Source: Afipia massiliensis
GTDB taxonomy: Bacteria > Pseudomonadota > Alphaproteobacteria > Rhizobiales > Xanthobacteraceae
Assembly (NCBI RefSeq): GCF_001006325.2
Contig: NZ_LBIA02000001.1
Span: 124,001 to 188,000 of the forward strand
DNA: 64,000 bases
Direction of reading: 5' to 3'
The translations under genes and the position numbers were made by a program. Below are positions 1 to 12,482 of this stretch, piece by piece (positions within the stretch are counted from its first letter, which is position 1; every line of letters starts with the position of its first letter). The notes below the pieces were generated by a model, which saw nothing but the letters and a program-made list of their open reading frames with translations, did not search any database and had not been told where the DNA came from.

Positions 1-322
1 CACGGCGCAATACATCGCCGATTGCACGCGCACACATAAATCGACTATCAGCCGCGCCGTCGCCCACCTGCTGGAACAGCAACTGATCGAACGCGTGGAA
101 AACAAGGATGACCGGCGCGAGCTGGCGCTGCAACTCACCGGCAAGGGGCGCGCGCTTTACGAGGAACTGATTCCACGCCTGCTCCTCAAGGAGCAGGACA
201 TCCTGTCATGCCTGACGGCGGTGGAGCGCAGGGATTTCGCCAACGCGCTCGGCAAGATCGAGCGCCAGCTCGATCTGGTTCAGACCGTGAAGGATGCACG
301 CGCCAAGAAGGATGCGTATTAG
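1..322 (+). CDS. MarR family transcriptional regulator, C-terminal part
   Basis: Open reading continues from the left edge in the frame starting at base 2 and stops at 320-322, so the start is outside the window. The visible residues give the recognition helix of a winged helix (a TRTHKSTISRAVAHLLEQ-like stretch), the wing (RVENKDDRRELALQLT) and the C-terminal dimerisation helices ending in ARAKKDAY. This order is that of MarR-family one-component regulators, which usually respond to small phenolic or carboxylic ligands. The target cannot be inferred because upstream genes are not visible. Confidence 0.8.
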   Translation, partial: TAQYIADCTRTHKSTISRAVAHLLEQQLIERVENKDDRRELALQLTGKGRALYEELIPRLLLKEQDILSCLTAVERRDFANALGKIERQLDLVQTVKDARAKKDAY

Positions 323-342
323 GTGCGAAGACAACAACTCCG

Positions 343-424
343 CGTCATTGCGAGCGAAGCGAAGCAATCCAGAGTCGCACACAAGGACTGGATTGCTTCG
401 TCGCAACTGCTCCTCGCAATGACG
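343..424. repeat. 82-bp palindromic intergenic repeat, family A copy 1
   Basis: Begins CGTCATTGCGAGCGAAGCGA and ends with CTCGCAATGACG; inner arms AAGCAATCCAG and CTGGATTGCTTCG pair. The whole unit can fold as a long imperfect hairpin. Near-identical units occur at 4074-4154, 15394-15474 and 17239-17319. This is a REP-like non-coding repeat; no gene is seen in it. Confidence 0.85.
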
Positions 425-442
425 ACGTGGAACGCAAGGGAT

Positions 443-568
443 GTCGTCCCGGCGCAGGCCGGGACCCATAACCACTAAACATCGCGATGATGTTGTGGAG
501 ATTGCTCCGGCATCTTCTCCAAATCTCTAGCTCAGGGAGTATGGGTCCCGGCCTACGCCGGGACGACC
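443..568. repeat. Palindromic intergenic repeat, family B copy 1
   Basis: Two inverted arms, GTCGTCCCGGCGCAGGCCGG followed by GACCCATAACCAC on the left and GGGAGTATGGGTCCCGG followed by CCTACGCCGGGACGAC on the right, flank about 60 bp of variable sequence. A second copy with the same architecture lies at 10432-10561. It separates the end of the MarR gene from the end of the chemoreceptor gene. Confidence 0.8.
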
Positions 569-611
569 TGAATAGAGATCGTGCACGCCGCCTCAACGGC
601 TACGACAGTCA

Positions 612-2660
612 TCACGCCGCGCGGATGTTCTCCATGAAGCGATCCAGTTCCTGACGCAGCCGCGTGCTTTCAACCGCCAGCGTCTGCGCGGAGTTCAAAA
701 CTTCACCCGAGGCCGACCCGGTTTCACTCGCGCCACGGTTAACCTCGGAGATGCCCTCCGCGATTTCCAGCGTGCCGCTGGCAGCGCTCTGGACGTTGCG
801 CGCGATTTCGGTCGTCGCGGTGGTCTGCTGCTCGATCGCTGCGGCGATGTTGCCGGCGATCTTGGAAATCTGGCCGATGGTCTCGCCGATTTCCTTGATG
901 GCGGAGACGGATTCCTGCGTGGCGGCCTGCATGCCGGTGATGTGCGACGAAATCTCGTCGGTCGCCTTCGCGGTCTGGCTCGCCAGCGACTTCACTTCGG
1001 ACGCGACCACGGCAAAGCCCCGCCCCGCGTCGCCCGCCCGCGCAGCCTCAATGGTGGCGTTCAGCGCCAGCAGGTTGGTCTGCTCGGCAATCGCCGTGAT
1101 CAGCTTGACCACGTCGCCGATCTCCTGCGCCGCGCGCGACAGCTTGGCGATGCGCGCGTCGGTGGCTTCGGCCTGCGACACCGCCGCCGCGGCGATCCGG
1201 CTCGACTCCTTGACCTGCCGGCCGATCTCGTTGACCGAAGCCGACAGTTCCTCCGTAGCCGCTGCGACGGACTGCACATTCGCCGATGCTTCTTCCGACG
1301 CGCCCGCGACCTTGCCGGACAACTCCTGCGCGGTCTCGACGGTCCGGGTCAGGGTCGTTGCGGACGACTCAAGCTGGCTCGCCGAAGACGAGACGCTCGA
1401 CACGATCACGCCGACGGCGGTTTCGAAATCGTCGGCGAAACGGTGAAGCTCCGCGCTGCGGGCAGCGCTGGCGGATTTGCCCTGCGCTTCGCGTTCCGCC
1501 GCCTCGCTCTGCGCCTTGGCAACGGCGCGCATCTTGAACTCCTCGACGGCGCCCGCCATCTCGCCGATTTCATCCTTCTGGCCAAGCCCTGGCAGCACAA
1601 CGTCGAAGTTGCCGCCGGCGAGCTGCCGCATCGCGTTGCACATGGCGATCATCGGCCGGGAAATTCCGCGGCCCAGCATCCATGCGAGGAACGCGCCGAA
1701 CACGATGCCCGCACCACCGAGCGCCGTCACGAACTGGCTGGTCGAATGCGCCGCCGTGGCGGATTCCTTGGCGAGTTGCGTCTGCCGGACCACCAGACCA
1801 TCCTTGATGGTCTTTGCTTCCTGCGTCACTGATGACGCCGCATCGTTCATCTTGGCCGAGAGCGCGGTGATCTTCGCGGTGTTCTCGACGAACTTCGCGA
1901 AATTCGTCCTGTAGGCGTCAAGCTCAGAGGTGATTTCCGCGATCTTGGATGAGAGCTTTGCGTCCTCCGAGGTCAGCGATCCGAGGCTGTTCTTCAGGAG
2001 CTGCATGCGCGCGCTGACGCTGTTCGCAACCGCGTTGTCCGGCCGCAGGATGTAATTGCTGATGTTGGCGGTGATGGCCGCCGAGTGGGTCGCCAGTTCC
2101 TTCGCATTCTGCTGGATCGACGTCAGGCCGGCGAGAATCGCGGTGTCCGCCAGATCGTCGAACTTGTAGCGGATCACGTTGCCCATGCGGAGCAACTGGT
2201 TCGACGCGATCGCCGCGTTTTCGGTCTTGAGCTTGATGACATCCGCGAACAGCGCAGCGAATTCGCCGTAGCTGGCGGAAAGGCTAAGCACGCTCTTGCG
2301 GTTGTCGGCGGTGGCGACACGCGCGGCACGCTCAATCGCACTGCCGAGACTCTTCTCGGCGGCACGCGCAGCTTCTTCGTCCGCCGGAAGGCCGGTGGTC
2401 ACGTAATGGCGGGCCAGAAGCTGATAGGCCACCAGCTCGCGATCGATCTCGCGTGCGCTGTCACTCTCGGCGACGATGCCTTGATAGGACTGAACGCCAC
2501 TCGCGATGCGGTCGAAACCGAAATAGGCGACGCCCATATTGATGGCGGAAATGCCCAGCACGATCACGAAGCCGAGCATGATCTTGGTTCGGAATCTAAG
2601 ATTTGAAAGGAAGCTGACGTTTGTCTTCTGCTTTGCCGGAGTGCCCTTGAACCAGCCCAT
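612..2660 (-). CDS. Methyl-accepting chemotaxis protein
   Basis: A transmembrane chemoreceptor of 682 residues. Start chosen at the ATG at 2658-2660 (protein begins [11 protein letters not shown]) because a GGGGTTGGGA ribosome site precedes it; an upstream in-frame start would add 26 unconvincing residues. The N-terminal membrane helix ([17 protein letters not shown]) is followed by a long helical periplasmic sensor domain of about 270 residues, a second membrane helix ([16 protein letters not shown]), a HAMP domain ([17 protein letters not shown]) and the cytoplasmic signalling hairpin with the conserved tip [18 protein letters not shown]. No C-terminal CheR pentapeptide is seen (ends FMENIRAA). 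Ligand unknown. It stands alone; no che genes adjoin it. Confidence 0.93.
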   Translation of the reverse strand: MGWFKGTPAKQKTNVSFLSNLRFRTKIMLGFVIVLGISAINMGVAYFGFDRIASGVQSYQGIVAESDSAREIDRELVAYQLLARHYVTTGLPADEEAARAAEKSLGSAIERAARVATADNRKSVLSLSASYGEFAALFADVIKLKTENAAIASNQLLRMGNVIRYKFDDLADTAILAGLTSIQQNAKELATHSAAITANISNYILRPDNAVANSVSARMQLLKNSLGSLTSEDAKLSSKIAEITSELDAYRTNFAKFVENTAKITALSAKMNDAASSVTQEAKTIKDGLVVRQTQLAKESATAAHSTSQFVTALGGAGIVFGAFLAWMLGRGISRPMIAMCNAMRQLAGGNFDVVLPGLGQKDEIGEMAGAVEEFKMRAVAKAQSEAAEREAQGKSASAARSAELHRFADDFETAVGVIVSSVSSSASQLESSATTLTRTVETAQELSGKVAGASEEASANVQSVAAATEELSASVNEIGRQVKESSRIAAAAVSQAEATDARIAKLSRAAQEIGDVVKLITAIAEQTNLLALNATIEAARAGDAGRGFAVVASEVKSLASQTAKATDEISSHITGMQAATQESVSAIKEIGETIGQISKIAGNIAAAIEQQTTATTEIARNVQSAASGTLEIAEGISEVNRGASETGSASGEVLNSAQTLAVESTRLRQELDRFMENIRAA

Positions 2661-2774
2661 TCCCAACCCCCAAAAATTCTTTTTGCATGCCCGACCGGCC
2701 GGCCAATCAGCCGGCGGAAAGTCCCCCAAGGTAAACAAAATTGAATAACACCCCGTAAATTGCTACCGCGCGCA

Positions 2775-2804
2775 GAAAAAAACGCCCGCCAGGCGGGCGT
2801 TTCT
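2775..2804 (-). terminator. Rho-independent terminator after nrdB
   Basis: ACGCCCGCC-AG-GCGGGCGT forms a perfect 9-bp GC stem with a two-base loop at 2782-2800. On the minus strand it is followed by a run of seven T residues, and it lies about 70 bp past the nrdB stop. Confidence 0.85.
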
Positions 2805-2875
2805 TGCTAACGATGTGTGCAACTGCAGCGGGCTGAGCAATATCCCGGCACCGCTGGCGCCGAAAGATTAACAAT

Positions 2876-4036
2876 TCATTCCCAGCTTAGCGCGCCGCCG
2901 TTCTGGTATTCGATCACGCGGGTCTCGAAGAAGTTCTTCTCCTTCTTCAGGTCCATCGCCTCCGACATCCAAGGGAACGGATTGTCCGTCTCGTCGAATA
3001 CGCGCGTGAGCCCAAGCTGGGCGCAGCGGCGGTTGGCGATGAAGTGCATGTACTGCTCGCACAGCGCGGCGTTCAGCCCCAGAAATCCCCTCGGCATGGT
3101 GTCGCGGCTGTAGGCGGCCTCCAGTTCGGCGGCCTCGCGGATCATGCCGCGGATCTCGTCCTGAAATTCGCGCGTCCACAGGTGCGGATTTTCCATCTTG
3201 ATCTGGTTGATGACATCGATGCCGAAGTTCAGGTGAATCGATTCATCGCGCAGGATGTACTGATACTGTTCGGCGATGCCGACCATCTTGTTGCGGCGGC
3301 CGAGCGACAGGATCTGCGCAAAACCTGTGTAGAACCACATGCCCTCGAAGATCACGTAGAACGCGACGAGATCGCGCAGAAACGCCTGATCGGATTCCGG
3401 CGTGCCGGTCTTGAAGTCCGGGTTCTCGAGATTCTGCGTGTGCTTCAGCGCCCAGGCCGCCTTGTCGGTGATCGACGGCACCTCGCGGTACATGTTGAAC
3501 AGCTCGCCCTCGTCGAGGCCGAGACTTTCGACGATGTACTGAAACGTGTGCGTGTGCACCGCCTCCTCAAACGCCTGACGCAGCAGGTACTGGCGGCATT
3601 CGGGATTGGTCAGATGGCGATAGATCGCCAGCACGATGTTGTTGGCGACGAGGCTCTCGGAGGCCGCGAAGAATCCGAGATTACGCTTGATCGCGCGGCG
3701 CTCGTCCTCGGTGAGGCCGTCGCGCGATTTCCACAGCGCGATATCGGCCTGCATCGAAACTTCGGTTGGCATCCAGTGGTTGTTGCAGCCGGCAAGATAC
3801 TTCTCCCACGCCCATTTGTATTTCAGCGGCAGCAACTGGTTGACGTCGGCGCGGCAGTTGATCATCGCCTTGTCATCGACCGACACGCGCCCGCCCTTGC
3901 GGTCGATGGTGCCAAGCCCTGTTGAATCAAGTCCTGTTGAATCAAGTCCGGTCTGGTCAATCGCTGCGGATTGGCCGGTCAGGATTGGCGGGAGCGTGTT
4001 GGCGGCTTTGGGTGAGGTTTCGGACCAGTCGAGCAT
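2876..4036 (-). CDS. nrdB: Ribonucleoside-diphosphate reductase beta subunit, class Ic-like (Phe in place of radical Tyr)
   Basis: Small (R2) subunit of aerobic ribonucleotide reductase, 386 residues, partner of NrdA encoded 127 bp upstream. Dimetal ligands read E127, E158, H161, E231, E265 and H268 (motifs EEAVHTHTF and RDESIHLNF). The residue at the radical position, four after H161, is F165, not Tyr. These positions map with a constant offset of 38 onto my recollection of the Chlamydia trachomatis R2 set (E89, E120, H123, F127, E193, E227, H230), the class Ic enzyme that uses a Mn/Fe cofactor. The first ligand is Glu where class Ia enzymes have Asp. The N-terminal 50 residues are poorly conserved and include a duplicated DSTGL from two perfect 15-bp DNA repeats at 3919-3948. 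Expression should follow the nrdA cobalamin riboswitch. Confidence 0.95.
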   Translation of the reverse strand: MLDWSETSPKAANTLPPILTGQSAAIDQTGLDSTGLDSTGLGTIDRKGGRVSVDDKAMINCRADVNQLLPLKYKWAWEKYLAGCNNHWMPTEVSMQADIALWKSRDGLTEDERRAIKRNLGFFAASESLVANNIVLAIYRHLTNPECRQYLLRQAFEEAVHTHTFQYIVESLGLDEGELFNMYREVPSITDKAAWALKHTQNLENPDFKTGTPESDQAFLRDLVAFYVIFEGMWFYTGFAQILSLGRRNKMVGIAEQYQYILRDESIHLNFGIDVINQIKMENPHLWTREFQDEIRGMIREAAELEAAYSRDTMPRGFLGLNAALCEQYMHFIANRRCAQLGLTRVFDETDNPFPWMSEAMDLKKEKNFFETRVIEYQNGGALSWE

Positions 4037-4073
4037 GGACTTCGCTTTCTATATAATGTGGGGCATTGCTGAT

Positions 4074-4154
4074 CGTCATTGCGAGGAGGCGGAGCCGACG
4101 AAGCAATCCAGTTTTCTTTTTGCTCTGGATTGCTTCGCTTCGCTCGCAATGACG
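4074..4154. repeat. Palindromic repeat family A copy 2, between nrdA and nrdB
   Basis: Starts CGTCATTGCGAGGAGG and ends CGCTCGCAATGACG; inner arms GAAGCAATCCAG and CTGGATTGCTTCG match copy 1. It fills most of the 127-bp spacer between the nrdA stop and the nrdB start, so the nrdAB message would carry a large hairpin there. Confidence 0.85.
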
Positions 4155-4163
4155 GCGAGTCTG

Positions 4164-7082
<2,919 letters not shown>

Positions 7083-7199
7083 CGGCAGACCCCGTGCGTG
7101 TTGCAATTTTTTGGGGGCTTGGGCCGAGAGAACGCTGCATGACGACCGGCAAGCGCCGGCAATGCTGCAAGCGACCTCCGGACACCCCGCCCGTGGACG

Positions 7200-7375
7200 T
7201 TCTTTTGGTGTCGCGGCAGGTCTCCTGGCTCGCAGGTCAGCGTTGAACCCGGTCTTCCCGATGCGAAAAACGCACCAGTGACATCGGTCGGATTCAACTC
7301 ACTGCTTACAGTTGCGGGGGCAGCGCCGGACTTGCTGCATCAAACGTGCAGCTCACCGGCTTCCCTCTTAGCCAC
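7200..7375 (-). promoter_or_regulatory. Cobalamin (B12) riboswitch upstream of nrdAB
   Basis: Read on the minus strand, the conserved elements are in order: GCCGGTGAGCTGCACG, AGTCCGGCGCTGCCCCCGCA followed by ACTGTAAGC, GGGAAGACCGGG, and the B12 box GCCAGGAGACCTGCCGCG (7212-7229). It lies about 120 bases ahead of the nrdA start with no gene between, so cobalamin should repress nrdAB. B12 control of a class I reductase is known where a B12-dependent class II enzyme also exists. The leader then holds a small GCCGGC/GCCGGT hairpin (7145-7160) and the SD region GGGG (7090-7093). Confidence 0.92.
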
Positions 7376-7714
7376 TAGATTTTGACGTCCAGCGGACCGT
7401 GACATCTACATGTGGTGATATAAGGCTCAAAGAGTCAACAAAAGATTAAAAAGCATCCCCGTTATCCCTAGGCCCTTCGAGAAACCGCTGTTTCTCAACA
7501 CTGGGTTAGAGTGCTTCGATTCTGTTTCCACGGCCAAGATAATTCAGAACCACGCCACGATATCGCACCTCAGGACAAATCAACGAGAATCAGTGACGGC
7601 GACGCCATCAAGTTTCTGCCCACAGGCGTCGCGCGCGATCTTCTGAGGTGCCCGGTGGGAAGCTTTCCCTTTGACCGACCGGAATGCGCTTCTCATAACT
7701 TGACCATCGCGGTT
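7376..7714. promoter_or_regulatory. Divergent promoter region between nrdA and metE leaders
   Basis: About 340 bp with no convincing gene. It must hold the two divergent promoters feeding the riboswitch leaders. It is more AT-rich near 7405-7460 than the flanking leaders and contains a small perfect hairpin GAGAAAC-CGCT-GTTTCTC at 7479-7496. I could not assign -35/-10 boxes with confidence. Confidence 0.5.
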
Positions 7715-7912
7715 CTGCGGATCGGTGGTCCGGAGCCAAGAGGGAATGCGGTGCGCGCGGTCCAGGTGGATTGCGCAAGTCCGAAGCTGCCCCCGCAACT
7801 GTAAGCGGCGAGCCTTTGTCCATCACTGCCACTGCGGCGCAAGCCGCGGGAAGGCCGGACTTAAGGCGTCGACCCGCAAGCCAGGAGACCTGCCGCGATC
7901 ACAGTACGTCCA
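7715..7912 (+). promoter_or_regulatory. Cobalamin (B12) riboswitch upstream of metE
   Basis: Conserved elements in order: GCCAAGAGGGAATGCGGTG, GCAAGTCCGAAGCTGCCCCC followed by GCAACTGTAAGC, GGGAAGGCCGG, and the B12 box AAGCCAGGAGACCTGCCGCG at about 7877-7896. It ends roughly 100 bases ahead of the metE ATG. Repression of the B12-independent methionine synthase by cobalamin is a standard role of this riboswitch. Eighteen bases after the B12 box (ACGTCCACGGGCGGGGTG) are identical to the same position of the nrdA leader. Confidence 0.95.
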
Positions 7913-7987
7913 CGGGCGGGGTGCCCCGGTGTGTCGCTTGCGGAGGACGGCACTTCCGTCTCTGTCGTTCGCGCATGTCCGGCCCTG

Positions 7988-8003
7988 CCCCAACATCACG
8001 GGG
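7988..8003 (+). promoter_or_regulatory. Possible SD-sequestering hairpin before metE
   Basis: CCCC (7988-7991) can pair with GGGG (8000-8003), and that GGGG is the only Shine-Dalgarno-like run, six bases before the ATG at 8010. Such pairing would let the riboswitch act on translation. The nrdA leader has a CCCCC run and a GGGG site in comparable places. Confidence 0.4.
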
Positions 8004-8009
8004 TTTCCG

Positions 8010-10361
8010 ATGACGAATTCTGCTTCCACTGCTTCCATTCCTGTCGCCACGCTCGGCGTGCCGCGCATCGGCCCACGCCGCGAACTGAAAATGGCGCTGG
8101 AGAAATTCTGGTCCGGCAAGATCGACGAGGCCGCGCTGCGCGAGGCCGCCGCGAAAATCCGCGCCGACAACTGGACGCGCCAGCGCGATCTCGGCGTCAC
8201 CGTGATCCCGTCGAACGATTTCTCGCTCTACGATCAGGTGCTCGACACCAGCGCCATGGTCGGTGCGATTCCGAAGATCTACGGCTGGACCGGCGGGCCG
8301 GTGTCTTTCGAGACATATTTCGCGATGGCGCGCGGCAGCCAGAAAGGCTTGTCTCACAAGGACTCGGGCGACCACGACGGCTGCGCGCATGGCCATAGCC
8401 ACGGGCAAGGCGTTCCGGCGCAGGAAATGACCAAGTGGTTCGACACCAACTATCATTACATGGTGCCGGAGTTCTCGAAGGATCAGACCTTCGCCCTCTC
8501 CTCCACCAAGGCGATCGATGAATACCGCGAAGCCAAGGCGCTCGGAATCCAGACCCGGCCGGTGCTGGTCGGCCCCGTGACGTTCCTCAAGCTCGGCAAG
8601 GGTGAGAACCGGCTGTCGCTGTTGCCGAAGCTGCTGCCGGTCTACATCGAGTTGCTCAACAGGCTCGCAGCCGAAGGCGCGGACTGGGTGCAGATCGACG
8701 AGCCGTGTCTCGTGCTCGATCTCGACGCGGATGAAAAGGCCGCGCTGAAGACGGCGTACAGCGAACTCGCGCTGAAGGTGCCCGGCGTCAAGATCATGCT
8801 AGCCACCTATTTCGGCGAACTCGGCGACAACGCCGATCTCGTCACCAAGCTGCCGGTCGCGGGCGTGCATCTCGATCTGGTGCGCGGCAAGGGCCAGATC
8901 AACTCCGTCCTCGACAAGATGCCAGCAGACCGCGTGATGTCGCTGGGGGTGATCGACGGACGCAACATCTGGCGCGCCGATCTCACACGGGTCTTCAATT
9001 TCTCCAACGACGCCATCGCGCTCCGTGGCGCGGACAGAATCCAGATCGCGCCGTCGTGCTCGATGCTGCATGTGCCGATCGATCTCGATCAGGAAACCGA
9101 TCTCGACGCCGACCTGAAGAGCTGGCTTGCGTTCTCGGTGCAGAAGATGGGCGAACTGGCCGCGCTGAGCCGCGCGCTGTCGTCGGGACGCGAGTCCGTC
9201 AAGGATGTGTTCGCGGCCTCGGACGATGCTGCCAAGAAGCGCGCATCGTCGCCGAAGATTCATAATCCTGCCGTGCAATCGCGTGCGGCGGAAAAATCTT
9301 CGGCCCTGTCGGAGCGCAAGAGCGCGTTCAGCGCGCGGCAGAAACTGCAGAGCAAGGTGCTGGGCCTGCCCTCGTTCCCGACCACGACCATCGGCTCGTT
9401 CCCGCAGACCGAGGAGGTGCGCAAGGCGCGCGCCGCTCACGCCAAGGGCCAGCTCAGCGACGCCGAGTACGACACGTTCCTGCGCAAGGAAACCGAGACC
9501 GCCGTGCGCTGGCAGGAAGATATCGGCATCGACGTGCTGGTGCACGGCGAGTTCGAGCGCAACGACATGGTGCAGTATTTCGGCGAGCAACTGTCGGGCT
9601 ACGCCTTCACCAAGCACGGCTGGGTGCAAAGCTACGGCTCGCGCTATGTCCGCCCGCCGATCATCTTCGGCGACGTCTCGCGCCCCAAGCCGATGACGGT
9701 CGGCTGGTCGTCCTATGCGCAGTCGCTGACCACGCGGCCGATGAAAGGCATGCTCACCGGCCCGGTCACCATGCTGCAATGGTCGTTCGTGCGCGACGAC
9801 CTGTCGCGCGATCAGGTCTGCCGCCAGATTGCCTTCGCGCTGCGCGACGAGGTGACCGATCTGGAAAAGGCCGGCATCGGCGTGATCCAGATCGACGAGC
9901 CGGCGTTGCGCGAGGGTCTTCCGCTGCGCAAGGGCGACTGGAAGGCGTATCTCGACTGGGCGGTGGACTGCTTCAAGGTCTCGCAAGCTGGCGTGAAGGA
10001 CGAAACCCAGATCCACACCCACATGTGCTACGCCGAGTTCAACGACATCATCGACGCCATCGGCGCGATGGACGCCGACGTGATCTCGATCGAGACCTCG
10101 CGCTCGAAAATGGAGCTGCTCGACGCCTTCGTGACCTACAAGTATCCGAACGAAATCGGACCCGGCGTCTACGACATCCATTCGCCGCGCGTGCCGGAAG
10201 TGCCGGAGATGATGGAGCTGATCGGCAAGGCGCGGCGCAACCTGTCGCCGGAGCAGATCTGGATCAATCCGGATTGCGGCCTCAAGACGCGCGGCTGGCC
10301 GGAGGTGAAGTCCGCGCTGAGCAATATGGTCGAGGCCGCACGGCAGGCGCGCGTGGCGTAG
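8010..10361 (+). CDS. metE: 5-methyltetrahydropteroyltriglutamate-homocysteine methyltransferase (B12-independent methionine synthase)
   Basis: Transfers the methyl group of 5-methyltetrahydrofolate polyglutamate to homocysteine without cobalamin, the last step of methionine synthesis. 783 residues, the usual length. The start at 8010 ([20 protein letters not shown]) follows a GGGG site; an upstream open frame only translates the riboswitch. The N-terminal half carries the folate-binding duplicate barrel. The C-terminal half begins at [20 protein letters not shown] and contains the zinc/homocysteine site: [15 protein letters not shown] and [12 protein letters not shown] His-rich insert ([11 protein letters not shown]) lies in the N-terminal half. 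Single gene behind its own riboswitch. Confidence 0.97.
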   Translation: MTNSASTASIPVATLGVPRIGPRRELKMALEKFWSGKIDEAALREAAAKIRADNWTRQRDLGVTVIPSNDFSLYDQVLDTSAMVGAIPKIYGWTGGPVSFETYFAMARGSQKGLSHKDSGDHDGCAHGHSHGQGVPAQEMTKWFDTNYHYMVPEFSKDQTFALSSTKAIDEYREAKALGIQTRPVLVGPVTFLKLGKGENRLSLLPKLLPVYIELLNRLAAEGADWVQIDEPCLVLDLDADEKAALKTAYSELALKVPGVKIMLATYFGELGDNADLVTKLPVAGVHLDLVRGKGQINSVLDKMPADRVMSLGVIDGRNIWRADLTRVFNFSNDAIALRGADRIQIAPSCSMLHVPIDLDQETDLDADLKSWLAFSVQKMGELAALSRALSSGRESVKDVFAASDDAAKKRASSPKIHNPAVQSRAAEKSSALSERKSAFSARQKLQSKVLGLPSFPTTTIGSFPQTEEVRKARAAHAKGQLSDAEYDTFLRKETETAVRWQEDIGIDVLVHGEFERNDMVQYFGEQLSGYAFTKHGWVQSYGSRYVRPPIIFGDVSRPKPMTVGWSSYAQSLTTRPMKGMLTGPVTMLQWSFVRDDLSRDQVCRQIAFALRDEVTDLEKAGIGVIQIDEPALREGLPLRKGDWKAYLDWAVDCFKVSQAGVKDETQIHTHMCYAEFNDIIDAIGAMDADVISIETSRSKMELLDAFVTYKYPNEIGPGVYDIHSPRVPEVPEMMELIGKARRNLSPEQIWINPDCGLKTRGWPEVKSALSNMVEAARQARVA

Positions 10362-10387
10362 TCGTCGTTCTGTTGATGCCAGTTCTC

Positions 10388-10413
10388 CCTCTCCCCGTTC
10401 TTACGGGGAGAGG
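10388..10413. terminator. Hairpin after metE, possible terminator
   Basis: CCTCTCCCCGT-TCTT-ACGGGGAGAGG is a perfect 11-bp inverted repeat 26 bp after the metE stop. There is no T-run on the plus side, so it may act only as an mRNA 3' end stabiliser or be part of the adjacent repeat. Confidence 0.45.
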
Positions 10414-10431
10414 CGAAGAACAGTATCTCGC

Positions 10432-10561
10432 GTCGTCCCCGCGAAGGCGGGGACCCATAACCACCGAATTCACCGTTGCGCGTGATGCCGCACCGCTTGC
10501 CCGGCTATCAATCTTAAATGAGAGTTTAGGGAGTATGGGTCCCCGCCTTCGCGGGGACGAC
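10432..10561. repeat. Palindromic intergenic repeat, family B copy 2
   Basis: Same layout as 443-568: left arm GTCGTCCCCGCGAAGGCGGG plus GACCCATAACCAC, right arm GGGAGTATGGGTCCCCG plus CCTTCGCGGGGACGAC, with a different centre. It lies between the convergent ends of metE and the cytochrome c gene. Confidence 0.8.
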
Positions 10562-10600
10562 ATTGTGCGTGCGGGTCGTTCGCGCGCCCGGAACGTCGGA

Positions 10601-10993
10601 TTACTTCTTCTTCCCGTCCGCGCCGTACTGCTTGAGGAATGCGGTGAGATCCTTGATCTCGTCTTCCTTCTTGATGCCGGCGAACGCCATCTTGGTGCCG
10701 GGGATCTTGGCCTTCGGGTCCTTGATGTACTCGGCGAACACCGCGTCATCCCAGGTGATGCCCGAATTCTTGTTGGCGTCGGTATAGTTGTAGCCCTCGA
10801 TCGTTCCCGATTTGCGGCCGAACAATCCGTTCAGCACCGGACCCACCGTGTTCTTGGCGGTCTCGCCGACCTGATGGCAGGCGCGGCACTTGTTGAAGGA
10901 CTTCTCGCCCGCGGCAACGTCCTGAGCATTGGCGGAAGTGGCAAAGCTGACAGCGGCAAGAGCGAGGGCGGCGACGAGCGAACGAGCAATCAT
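10601..10993 (-). CDS. Periplasmic class I cytochrome c (c2-like)
   Basis: Small soluble electron carrier of 130 residues. A Sec signal peptide (MIARSLVAALALAAVSFATSANA) precedes the mature chain, the heme motif is CRACH, and the distal Met ligand lies in IPGTKMAFAG. The GRKSGTIEGYNYT segment is typical of cytochrome c2/c550. It is the last gene of the leftward sox cluster, 158 bp past the flavocytochrome flavoprotein, so it plausibly accepts electrons from the Sox system or the sulfide dehydrogenase and passes them to a terminal oxidase. It may also have its own promoter in that gap. Confidence 0.9.
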   Translation of the reverse strand: MIARSLVAALALAAVSFATSANAQDVAAGEKSFNKCRACHQVGETAKNTVGPVLNGLFGRKSGTIEGYNYTDANKNSGITWDDAVFAEYIKDPKAKIPGTKMAFAGIKKEDEIKDLTAFLKQYGADGKKK

Positions 10994-11151
10994 GTGGTTT
11001 GACCTTTGAAGCGGGCAGGAAGGCTGGCAGGTGGTGAGAGTGAGAACTATGGGCGGGAAGACTTAGAGAGGAAGACTTGAGAGAAGAGGATTTGGGGCAT
11101 GAGACCGAACCCCACCGCGCCCCGCGGCGGGTTCCGTCAACGATCAGTTCA

Positions 11152-12426
11152 TCAGCCGAATATATCGGCCGTGATCCCGGTATACCAACCCATGTTTTCC
11201 GCCTGCGTCTGCTTGCGCAGATCGGCGCTCTCGCCGGTCTTTGAGATAAACGTGGAAGACGCGCCGATCTTGCCGTCCTTGGCTTCGTAAGCGCCGCCAA
11301 CCTTCACGGCGTCATCGGTGTCGATCATGCTCCAGCAGGTGTTGGTGTAACGCGCCGGGAACGTGCGCGCCGAAGCCAGTTCGCCCCGGATCATCATGGC
11401 GGCGACCTTGGCCTGGCTGTTGGCGGAGAACGCCGATTTTGGCATCTCGCCGGCGATGCAGGCATCGCCGAGAACGTAGATGTTGGAATCGATCGCCGAC
11501 TTCATGTTCGTCGGATCGATGGCGCAAAAGCCGGTGGCATTGGCCAGGCCGGCATCGCGCGCGATTGCACCGGCCATCTGCGCGGGGATGACGTTGACCA
11601 GCGCCGCGTTCTTGTAGGTCTCGAAACCGGTGACGACGGTGTTGGTCTTCGGGTCGACCGACTTCAATCCGTCATGCACCTTCGGGCCGAGCCATTCGAC
11701 CATGCCCTTGTAGCGGTTTTCCCAGCCTTCCTGAAACAGCGCCTGCTTGGAGAAGGTTTCCTTCGGATCGATGATGATGATCTTGCTGCGATCCTTCTTC
11801 GCCTTCTTCAACGCATGAGCCATCATCGAGACGCGCTCGTAAGGTCCGGGCGGGCAGCGATAGGGATTCGGCGGAGCGATCATCACGATGACGCCGCCGT
11901 TTGGCACCGCGTCGAGACGCTTCTTCAGGAGCAGCGTCTGCGCACCCGGCTTCCAGGCATGCGGCATCACTTTTTCGGCGGCCTGCGACCAGCCGGGAAC
12001 GGAATCGTATTTCAGGTCGATGCCCGGCGAGACCACGAGGCGGTCGTAAGGAAGCTTCTTGCCGTTGGCGAGAATGACCTCTTTCTTGTCGCGATCGATC
12101 TTCGCGGCCATGCCGTTGACGACGGTGACGCCATGCTTCTTCATCCCGTTGTAGCGGTGCGTGATCGACGCAAAGTCCCTGACGCCGCCGAGGTAGAGAT
12201 TGCTGTGGAAGCAGGTCTGATACCTTGGGTTCGCCTCGACCAGGGTGACGGAAATCGCGCCCGCGCTGTCCTTGGCGATGTACTTCGCGGCCGTCGCGCC
12301 GCCCGCGCCGCCGCCGATCACCACAACGCGCGGCTTGCCCTGCCCGAGAACCGCAGGTGCGCCAAACATCATGACGCCCGCGAACGATGCCGATCCCGTA
12401 ATCAACTGCCGACGATTGATGCTCAT
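11152..12426 (-). CDS. soxF: Sulfide dehydrogenase flavoprotein subunit (FccB/SoxF-like)
   Basis: FAD-dependent sulfide:cytochrome c oxidoreductase large subunit, 424 residues, periplasmic. Start at 12424-12426 (MSINRRQLITGSASF) after GGAGG; the twin-arginine signal argues for this start rather than a longer form. Rossmann motif VVVIGGGAGGATAA, then NPRYQTCFHSNLYLGG, where C72 sits where FccB enzymes attach FAD covalently. The C-terminal part holds ILVLGDACIAG-like FAD contacts (YVLGDACIAGEMPKSAF). The partner cytochrome would be the small CVTCH protein at 13028-13336, separated here by a DsrE-like gene. Confidence 0.9.
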   Translation of the reverse strand: MSINRRQLITGSASFAGVMMFGAPAVLGQGKPRVVVIGGGAGGATAAKYIAKDSAGAISVTLVEANPRYQTCFHSNLYLGGVRDFASITHRYNGMKKHGVTVVNGMAAKIDRDKKEVILANGKKLPYDRLVVSPGIDLKYDSVPGWSQAAEKVMPHAWKPGAQTLLLKKRLDAVPNGGVIVMIAPPNPYRCPPGPYERVSMMAHALKKAKKDRSKIIIIDPKETFSKQALFQEGWENRYKGMVEWLGPKVHDGLKSVDPKTNTVVTGFETYKNAALVNVIPAQMAGAIARDAGLANATGFCAIDPTNMKSAIDSNIYVLGDACIAGEMPKSAFSANSQAKVAAMMIRGELASARTFPARYTNTCWSMIDTDDAVKVGGAYEAKDGKIGASSTFISKTGESADLRKQTQAENMGWYTGITADIFG

Positions 12427-12482
12427 GGTATCCCTCCAGTATTCTTGATTGAAAAATGGTTTCAGCAGGCAGGCCACGCCGG

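Noticed and set aside
7725-8009. N-terminal extension of MetE by about 95 residues
   Set aside because: The extension translates the cobalamin riboswitch and has no similarity to MetE; the ATG at 8010 fits the family length.
8799-10181. 460-codon open frame antisense to metE
   Set aside because: Shadow of metE, with Arg/His/Asp-rich composition and no start signals.
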